64,000 bases of DNA from positions 13,598,536 through 13,662,535 of the forward strand of contig NC_064534.1 of the NCBI RefSeq assembly GCF_023856365.1, written 5' to 3'. The position numbers were made by a program, and so were the translations under genes. The notes below the pieces were generated by a model, which ran no database searches, was not told where the DNA came from, and saw only the letters and a program-made list of their open reading frames with translations. Below are positions 14,689 through 23,300 of this stretch, piece by piece (position 1 is the stretch's first letter; each line of letters begins with the position of its first letter). This stretch comes from Brienomyrus brachyistius (lineage: Eukaryota > Chordata > Actinopteri > Osteoglossiformes > Mormyridae).

Positions 14689-14691
<3 letters not shown>

Positions 14692-14724
<33 letters not shown>
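14692..14724. repeat. (CA)n microsatellite
   Basis: About 16 CA units. It abuts the 3' side of a minus-strand SINE-like copy, so it may have grown from the retroposon tail. Confidence 0.9.
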
Positions 14725-14727
<3 letters not shown>

Positions 14728-14754
14728 CAGAGTAAACCCACACGTGTTCAGTTC

Positions 14755-14886
14755 ATTTACTCTGGAGCATTTTGGGGATTAAGGACCTTACTCAAGGGTC
14801 CAAAAGAAATTCTGCAAAGACTCAAAGTGGCGACTTTCTGATCATAAACACAGAGGCTTAACTCACTGAGCCACATACCACCACTA
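14755..14886 (-). mobile_element. tRNA-derived SINE fragment
   Basis: Read on the minus strand, it begins with gtggctcagtgagttaagcc, followed by a B-box-like region (gccactttgagtc), then cccttgagtaaggtccttaa and ccccaaaatgctcc. This order, a tRNA-like head with a cccttgagcaaggcccttaa body, is that of a common fish SINE group. The nested SINE at 17.3-17.7 kb has the same body phrase. The copy is diverged and probably old. Confidence 0.6.
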
Positions 14887-15029
14887 TTCAGTGGCACATT
14901 TAGCACAAATGACGCATTAACTTGTATTTCTGTAGCTTAGGAATTAATAGAACTCACATTCACAATGATGATTTTGTCACGGTGATGTCATAGGTTGATA
15001 TACTCTGATTTGTCCGCCCTCATTTACAA

Positions 15030-15560
15030 ATGGCACCTGGGGTACGAGACGTCCATGGATCCCAACATGGGCCCCGAGCCTCGTCAGCGTCAGACTTTGA
15101 CGCAGGACAAGCCGGCAGCGTTGCTACTGAGATGCAGCTACTGCGAGCGTTGCAGGTAACCCTGTGCTGCTGTGTTCAAATCACCACACAGGGACTGGCT
15201 GTCAAACAGGGCCCCAGTGAAATTGCTTCATTCAGAATAGGGCCCCGGGGCTCCTCCATTCAAAGGGCAAGGAGTGACATCGCCAAGGCAATCATAGCCG
15301 GAGTAAACCTTTTAGAAAGCACTCCAAACTCAGGAGGAAAAAAACAAGTCTATTCTAAAACAATAATGCAAGGTATATATGGAATGTTTTTCTTCAGCTT
15401 AATTAATGGCCTTAAATATCTTTACCAGGACTTCACAGAAATCATTCTCTCTGGTTTGTTTGTTTGGTCAAATAAGGCCATTGGGCACACGGACACATCA
15501 CAAGTGAAGATGAAGCTCCCTGTAGCCGCAAACGAGGGGCACCGTAAGGGGGAGGGGTGA
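15030..15560 (+). other. unrecognised 176-codon open reading frame
   Basis: This is the longest ATG-initiated frame in the window that no known gene or repeat explains. The translated protein has no recognisable domain, signal peptide or repeat. It starts with a Gly/Ala/Ser-rich part and ends in a mixed hydrophobic and charged part. The first 300 bp is GC-richer than its surroundings, which favours a long chance frame. No upstream TATA box or splice site makes a gene model compelling. It could be chance, a lineage-specific exon or a conserved non-coding element that happens to stay open. Confidence 0.15.
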
Positions 15561-16774
15561 TTTAGGATGATTCCCTGAGTGCCGGGGGGCCTAAAATATG
15601 GAAGATGATTCGATTGGTCTGGTTTGGGGACCTTCTAAATGTCAGGAGATACTTCTCTTTGATAATAATATAAATCGAAACCAACAACCAACAATCAAAA
15701 CGAATAAAAGTTTAAAATGTAGCCACCATGAACAACAGTAAATATTAAGGATTTGGAATTAATTTCTCAGCTGAAAATTAACTGCGATGCGTGTTTCCCA
15801 CATATGTACAGTTATGTGCGTGTGGTAGGGGGACGGAGGCTAAACTAGAGTACTTCATGCCCCGAAAGAATTTTCCAGTAAACAGTGGCTACATAAAAGA
15901 AAAAAGCTATTAAATGGGTTCAGGCCTTCAATTGTTAAACAAAACAAGATGCTGTGGTGTTTCTTCTCACCCTCCTTAAACCCAGAACCATTGCTTTGGT
16001 TTTTGGAGTTGAACATTACTATGTACCTTAAAAAAAGTATTATGTTGATATTTTTCCTATACAGGCCCAGAATTCCAAATTCAGCCTGATAACAACTGCC
16101 TGATCTTTCAGCATTGTTCATTCTTTTCGCTTGTTTGCTTCGTTCATTTTCAGAAATGCTACGTCTGCATCATTTTTCGTTCTGTAACACACGCACACGT
16201 GCAGTTGTGGTTTCCACAGACTATGACTGCATTCATGCAATTTCCTTCTATTAACAATGGAAATACACTGATCAGCCAAAACATTAAAACCACTGGCAGG
16301 TGAAGTGAATAACATTGATTATCTTATTATAATGGCACCTGTCAAGGATGCCATTATATTTTAGGCAAGTTAACAGTTAGTTCTTGAAGTTGATGTGTTG
16401 GAAGCAGGACAAATGGGCAAACTGTGACAAGGGCTGAGATGTGATGGCTAGACAACTAGGTTAGATCATCCACAATGACAGACCTTGTGGGGAGTTCCTA
16501 CCAAAATGGTCCATGGAAGGCCAATTGAGCACCTAAGGCTCATTGATGCTCATGGGGAGAGAAGGCTGGCCCGTCTAGGCTGATCCCACAGATGATCTAC
16601 TGCAGCAAAAATTCCTAAAAAAAAAACGTAATGCTGGCTATGACAGATAGGTGTCAGAACACACAATGCATTGCAGCTTGGTGCGTATGGGGTTGTGTAG
16701 CCGCATACCATACAGAGTGCCCTGTCCACCTCCCAAAGCACCTACAATGGGCATATGAGCTTTAGAACTGGACC

Positions 16775-17225
16775 ATGGAGCAATGGAAGAAGGTGGTCTG
16801 GTCTGATGAGTCACGTTTTCTGTTACATCACGTGGATGACCAGGTGCATACACCTCAGTTACCTGATGAAGAGATGGCACCAGGATGCAGTGTGGGAAGA
16901 CGGTGTGATGCTCTGGGCGATGTTCTCCTAGGAAACGCCATTCATGTGGATCTTACATTGACATGTACCATCCAACATCCCTTTCCTGGCAACGATTTTG
17001 CCAGATAGCAAGACCTCTTTTAGCAGGGTAATGTGCACTGCCGGCACTACACAAACTGCCAAGGAATGGTTTGACGAACATGAGAAAGAGTTCGAGGTGT
17101 TTACTTGGCCTCCAAATACCCCAGATCTCAACCCATTTGAGCATCTGTGGAATGTGCTGGCCAAACAAGTCCAATCCATGGAGGCCCTACTTCACAATTA
17201 CAGGACTTACAAGATCTGCTGCTAA
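16775..17225 (+). pseudogene. Tc1-family transposase remnant
   Basis: Two overlapping frames cover the C-terminal catalytic half. The first (16775-17008) includes WSDESRF, where the Asp at 16805-16807 corresponds to the first catalytic acidic residue. It then stops. The second frame (from about 16998) carries TWPPNTPDLNPFEHLWNVLA, with the catalytic Glu at 17139-17141. Between them the block that normally holds the second Asp (QDNAPCH-like) reads as QGNVHC after a stop, so that acidic residue is lost. The N-terminal helix-turn-helix region upstream is recognisable only in scraps. This is a dead copy of an autonomous gene. Confidence 0.8.
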
Positions 17226-17312
17226 TGTCTTGGTGCCAGATACCACAGGACACCTTCAGAGGTCTTGTGGAGTCCATGCCTCTAAGTAACACAGCTTTTT
17301 TAGCAGCACAAG

Positions 17313-17694
17313 AGGTAGGTAAGGGGGGGGGGGCACACTGATTACAGCACATTGCCACGCCACCTAGTCCTGACCTAAGTGAACCTAATGAGGTATCATC
17401 TGATGAACCTAAGTGCAGTGGGTGATACCTCAGCCCCACACTAGTCCAATTGGACAAGTAAGAGTTTTTTTTCTGATGGCTGGAGTGCCAACCCCCAAAT
17501 TTCCCTGTAAGTTGCAGGACCTCCTTGCAGGGCTGGATGGGGATTAACGTCACACCCAGGACGAAGCAATTGCAGGTTAAGGGCCTAGCTCAAGGGCCCA
17601 AGATCACTGCTGGCATTCACAGGATTCAAACTAGCAACCTTCCGATTGCTGGCTCAAATCTCTAGCCTCAGAGCCACCACTCTGCCCTAACACA
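17313..17694 (-). mobile_element. tRNA-derived SINE inserted into the Tc1 element
   Basis: On the minus strand it starts gggcagagtggtggctctga, has a B-box-like agtttgaatcc, and continues with cttgggcccttgagc, aggcccttaacctgcaattg and a distal body. The 6 bp cacaag is present on both sides (17307-17312 and 17695-17700), consistent with a target-site duplication. The Tc1 sequence resumes with ggggacctacacaatatt, which in related Tc1 copies I recall follows directly after the left flank. The SINE therefore inserted after the Tc1 element had settled. Confidence 0.72.
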
Positions 17695-17754
17695 CACAAG
17701 GGGGACCTACACAATATTAAGTAGGTGGTTTTAATGTTATGGCTGATCAGTGTA

Positions 17755-19800
17755 AATAATGGGACAGGCTTTTGTCCTGTATGAGCTTACAGAAAATGAT
17801 AGTCCTTCCAGTCGGCTACACTGCAGGGCCCTGCTCCAGCGATGTTAATTGGTTAATTATTCAATGCATAGCAATCAGTTGAAGGAAATCATTTGAGGCC
17901 AACAGGAAGGCCAGATACTGGAACAGAATCCCATGCTTATTAACAATAAAACTCAGCATTTGCTCTCATAATTATGGTTTTCCAGGAGACCAAAGAATGA
18001 AAATCACCAAGAAGAAGGGAAATTCACAATATTTTTCCTGTTGAACTCGCTCTGGACTAGGCAGAGAAGTATATAACCAATTATCAACCCAAGCAGAGAC
18101 TAACAGGCTTGAATATAAGAACCTCATGCAAATGAAACGGATGATAATCCATATATTAATTCGTTTAGCTGTTCTAACTTGCCCATTGCTTGATACCTAC
18201 TTTCCATTATATAGTTTTACTATAGATTTTAATCACCAAAAAGTAATCGCAGTATACCTCTTAAATGAGAAGAATGTGAGTGATGGAAAGGATAACTTTT
18301 ACCTCAGGTTGGACGCCTTCGACAGATTGTGGGGTATTTTAATCATAATACAAACATGGAACACCTTTATTTGACGTAAGTCCGATATCATAAGATAAAA
18401 TGATGATAAATGCTTACGCAGAACGAAGCTATACATCCATACTGGTTTCGGAACATACCATAACAAAGGCATACTCCAACACTATTTTTAGCTTTCCGCT
18501 TCATATTAATAAAGCAAAGGACTGCATCACACACTGGAAAGAACGTTTTTTTTGGGGGGAGACCAATGTCAATTATGCTCGAATCAAGTTTCATTACTCA
18601 TTTTAAAGGCATATACTACAATTGTTCATATTTCCCTTTGAATTGGCCAGGCTTTTTCACACAAAAATGATTTTCAATGAAAAAAGAACATATTGCCAGT
18701 TCTTCAAAATGACAGCGAACATACATTCAAGACCGCGGCGTCCGACCCGGCAGGCGCTGGCAGCCACGACTCGCTGTAGTTGATGTAGCTTCGCATCTCT
18801 CTCCGCCATTAGGAAGTAATACGGAATAAAGTCAACAAAGGCAGCTTTCCATACACAACACCATGCAAGTCAATAATCGCGCAGTTTATCTCGAAGTTGA
18901 AGACAGTCAGCTCACTCTATCAACAAAGGTCTCGCTAATAAGTACGGTTCAGCTAAATGCCAACGAGATAATGCCAAAATCATTTGAATAATTCCACCTG
19001 ATGTTTTTCAGAGACATTTAAGTGCGGTAGCTACTTACCGTGCTACATTTGACTATTAACACCGGCTTGTAAATGAAACACCTACTGTAACTTCTGACAC
19101 CTAACACTCATAAAATTTAAGTGAGATTAGAGGGTGCACCATCACAGCACCTGCCAAAATAAATAGGTTGTGCAACTCATTATGCATATCAGATCGGAAA
19201 GTTTTAATGGCCATAAGGACTGTGGGTGATGTACCCCGTATTCCGACTTGCTGCGCTTACAATAGTATGAGACACTCTGCAGTGATCCGCCAGTGTTCAG
19301 TCCTATAGCCATAATTATTAGTAGATCTCTGCTCAACATTGCAAACAACCAACGGGGGTTTTTTTTTCGTTCCTTTCCCCAATAACGTGTCCATTTCAGC
19401 AGCAGCAAGCGCGAGGCGAATTGGAAAAAAAAACTTCATACTTGTAAATGGCTGCCGGTACCGATGCCACTAAACATTACACAGCTACAACGGAAGCAAG
19501 ATGATAGTATTTCTTTACTTCTTTGTTTGTAATCATAAGAAAGATTAAAACGTAAAAGGATGTTCAATAAGCTCTGATATTCATAATCATCACTGTTTGT
19601 TAATATCAAGAGTAGCTTAACGCTTGATTAATTATAAATGTTATGACGGTACATTACAAGACGGTAAGAGGTCTGCGATTTTAAATAAACATATATACAG
19701 TAAAGATGACTAAATTGATACACAGTGTAAAACTGGCACATTGAAAGAATAAACGAAGGAACAGGTTTAAGCACAATTGTGTTTTAGTTATCCTTTGAAC

Positions 19801-19839
<39 letters not shown>

Positions 19840-20060
19840 TAAATAATTACTACGTTACTTAAGATGCCTCACTTCAAAGTAACGATTATGGCTAGAAAAA
19901 AGCGTGGCTGTTACGGAAATTCTTCAAAAAGTTATTTTAATTAAACTCATGATCTGGAAAGTCGCATTATCCAATATCGAGTACAGATCACGTATAAAGA
20001 TACACCCGAAAACTTTCTGAAAGATACAGCGATTTGATGTAAAATTCTAATTATGCTATG
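17755..20060. other. upstream flank of stc1, no gene seen
   Basis: AT-rich DNA with a TA/CA microsatellite. No exon or transposon end is apparent. The last 1.4 kb is plausible promoter-proximal regulatory DNA for stc1, but I see no diagnostic clustered sites. Confidence 0.45.
19801..19839. repeat. (TA)n(CA)n compound microsatellite
   Basis: About nine TA units run directly into about ten CA units. Confidence 0.9.
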
Positions 20061-20070
20061 CTGTGATTTG

Positions 20071-20135
20071 ATTGGACTAGGCGGCAGGCTCGTGATGCGC
20101 TACATGTTATCATTGATACAGAATGCCTATATAAA
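20071..20135 (+). promoter_or_regulatory. stc1 core promoter (inverted CCAAT and TATA box)
   Basis: TATATAAA lies at 20128-20135, with an inverted CCAAT (attgg) at 20071-20075, 52 bp upstream. Usual spacing predicts transcription start near 20160, giving a 5' UTR of about 180 nt before the ATG at 20339. An ATG at 20159-20161 opens a 21-codon frame, but it sits so close to the predicted start that it may not be transcribed. Confidence 0.6.
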
Positions 20136-20338
20136 CTGGACCCAGCGCTCCTTCCAACATGCACAAGAAAATAGGTTGCAATACTTTACTGTATAGAAGA
20201 GACGAGAAGAGGCAACCTCCGTAAAATATACCTGCAAAACGCAATAGCAAATACATTAAAGTTCGATATAAGGAGGATTCATTTACACGTTTCATTTTGC
20301 CTTTTTATAAAGACATTCCATATCATTTTTTTTAAACC

Positions 20339-23300
20339 ATGCTTCAGAGGAGCGGACTTTTCCTGCTGCTTGCGCTGACTGCGTCTGCCTACGAATCGGA
20401 TCAGAACGAGTCCTTCTCGCCGAGAAGATCTCGGGTCTCCGCCAGCAGCCCTTGTAAGAAATACACTATTATGCTTTGTGCTATATTTTACTTACATAAT
20501 GATGCTTGAGCGATTGGCCATTTAAAATAAATCGTGTTGCTGTGCAGTGGCTAGTACAAATATATTGAATGCAAAATGGCATTAGTATTTGGAATCACCG
20601 TTAGAGTATGGTTAGATGTCTTTTAAACCTTGTTTGTGACTTATTGGGCATACGTGCGCTCATAATGCTGGAACCAGCGTTGAATTTATGAACTACAGGT
20701 GGTGGTCGAATTTAAAACAGGGCGGGATTGCCGCAGGATAGAAAGTGCACTGGGAAGTCCCTGAGGAAAGACGGTTGACTCACTGCAGGAAGCGCAAAAA
20801 ACTGTGGAACCAATCCACGTTTCGTTGGATTGAGCTCGCTACGGCACAGAATCCCAGTTCTTAACATATATCTATAGAAAAAGCACAATGACCAGGTTAC
20901 TCCTTCTAAAACATTTCTGTGATCGTTGAACAAGACGTTCAGGTGTAGTTTCTCACGCGGCATCACAAAAGTAAAGCGCGTGACCTACCTAAAAAAAAAT
21001 GAAGAGGAAAATAATCATGCTACTTCTGGTATATACATTCACTTTAAATGCAGGATACATCGTTTTTAAAGTTAATCTTAATTGCTAATACAGCACTTAT
21101 GATATTATGTCTGTTATGAACATTACACGATTATTATAGCAGGCTAATAGATTTCTGGAATATATAGGCCTGTTTTGCTATATCTATAGAATGTAAGGTC
21201 TTCGTTATAAAGTATATTGTTTGATATGAAGGGGAAATTATTCACTATGGATTAAAATAGTGAAATTTCGATATGGCAGAGTGAGTAAGCAGAAGGGGGG
21301 AGTGAAGTACGCCGCTCCTCGTCAATGCCGCTGAGCTGCCGCACATCCATAACCCGAAGAATAATGCTGCATTCCGCTGCCAGCAACGCGTGAATAGCAG
21401 TACGCCAAGACAGCGCCAAGCGCAATAAATACAGTCTGATTTTCTTAATAAGAGTTTTGGACAGATACTCGGTAATTGCAATTAAGTCCCCATTGTTAGT
21501 AATTCATTTGAACGTAAAACCAATAGCATCGTGTAAAAGTCATTTTAAACGCCGAATAACAGTTTGTGCTGCAAACATTACACGATGCTTTACTTTTAAA
21601 TGACCATGCTTGTGCATAACGATATTATTTGCCTAAAGTACCGAGTCGGGTGATTAATATGCCGTTTGACATTTTTAACGGCCACAAAGTCCATCATGCC
21701 AGATTCCGCTAGATAATGAATAACATCCACAAGGGCAGTGGATACTAGGAGGAAATGTGCACAGCAGTGAACATTATAATCAATCCTAAGATTCCTTAGA
21801 GTCAAGTTCCACGATAAAAGCATATTTTCAGTTTACATTCATTCATTTTTCAGTGAATACCTATGTAAATCAGTTCCATTGGACAACAAGGTAAACTTTG
21901 TGTGTAACACTGCATTGAGGTCCTGTGCTCTGCCTGTTGAAACAGAAGGCTCTGGATAATTTTTATATTTATCTTGATGCTTGTGGACCTGTGTCATTTA
22001 TCGTATAAACTAAAACGTATTTTAATGGAAAAAAGCTATCTTGGATTACACACTATTCTAGTTGGCCAGCTCGACTTGAATGTTTGTGGTTGTCTTTAAA
22101 AATGAGCACTGAATATATCAAAACTAAGAAATAAATTTCCATTTATCAACAATTATACTTTATATGAGAACAAGCACTGCTATACACACATGCCTATGAC
22201 AGTGTCAGTGAGTTTTGAGTGAAGCCAAATTAAGCTTTGGCCCTTAAAAAAGTATGATTTTAATGCAGCAATAGTTTTGTTTTGTACATTTGTCAAATTT
22301 TCTTCAGAAGTATTTAGATTATTAGTAGCTTGGATAAACATAGTTTATGGATAGCTGATAACTGACTAATTATGAGCTGTCTGGATGAAACGGACTTTCC
22401 AGTGAGTCAATTAATAACCATTTCTGCATACATTTAACTGAAAAGTTAATTTAGTGACCCAACACAAACCCATTGCTGGGTTTTAGACAAGCACGAGTGA
22501 GTGAACGACTAATGAAGAAAATGTTGCATTGTCTATTGATTCAGCAGCTCATGATACACTTGACCTCAAAGTTGTCAGGTCAGTCAGCACACATCAGGAA
22601 GGATCCACTTATAATTATGGTCTGTATCACAGGCTCACTTTCCTATGTCACACAATGGAGGTCTATAAAAGGAACAAGCCTATCTTTCAAGGCCCTGCCA
22701 GAGATGGCGTACCTTAATCCAATAAGTGTGTTCTGCTGTAAAGCAAGATCTTATCTGCATGGTCTCCTTACACCACAGAGGTGACTCTGTGGGGTTAGGG
22801 TTAGGGGAGGTCTGACGAGAGGTTCTCCTGTTACGTCACACTCGTGTTTCGAAACCCATTCCCCCCCCCCAAGAGGAGAGGTGTTACACTGACACATTTT
22901 CAGGTCAGCATCAGCAGGTTCCCTGTTCCAGCATCCAGGGGAGAAACTGGTGCATATCCTACTCTGGAACAGGTGCAAAGAGCCAGCTTTGGGATTCCGG
23001 CTTTCTTAAAAACAATGAAAGCACCACTGCAGGTCTCTGAAAATGCAGATTTTGTTTTTGGGGCAGAAACTTAAACTAATACAGAAAACAATCATTTACA
23101 GTTTAGAGTCCCTGCTAATGAAACGTGTGTGCTATTTAGATACAGTCAATGCAACTTGGGTACAAATGAGGAAAAACCTTTTCGGGAACAAGTCATGAAA
23201 ATAAATTATACTACACTATGCTGTACTATCCTAGGTTACACTTTACTGTTCCGTGCTACGCTGGGCTATACTACACTACGTTATGTTATGCTATGCTGCA

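Larger units (their letters stand above)
10761..14690. other. gene-free intergenic DNA with homopolymer tracts
   Basis: There are no gene signals. It holds two 18 bp G runs (11203-11220, 12968-12985) and a GAAA-type microsatellite (13841-13872). Antisense and sense open frames are all under 120 codons and unrecognised. Confidence 0.5.
16264..17754 (+). mobile_element. Tc1-like DNA transposon, inactive, carrying a nested SINE
   Basis: The left end reads tacactgatcagccaaaaca and the right end is its reverse complement (ggctgatcagtgta). Over the terminal 30 bp the inverted repeats differ at one position. Both ends carry TA, the Tc1/mariner target-site duplication. The interior encodes transposase fragments with a WSDESRF block and a TPDLNPFEHLW block, the DDE-type catalytic signatures of the Tc1 group. 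The frame is broken by stops and shifts, and a 382 bp SINE interrupts the 3' end. Without the insert the element would be about 1.1 kb. It cannot make a working transposase. Confidence 0.88.

Noticed and set aside
17620..17694. A functional tRNA gene on the minus strand
   Set aside because: The tRNA-like head is degenerate in both internal promoter boxes and continues into a SINE body with target-site duplication.
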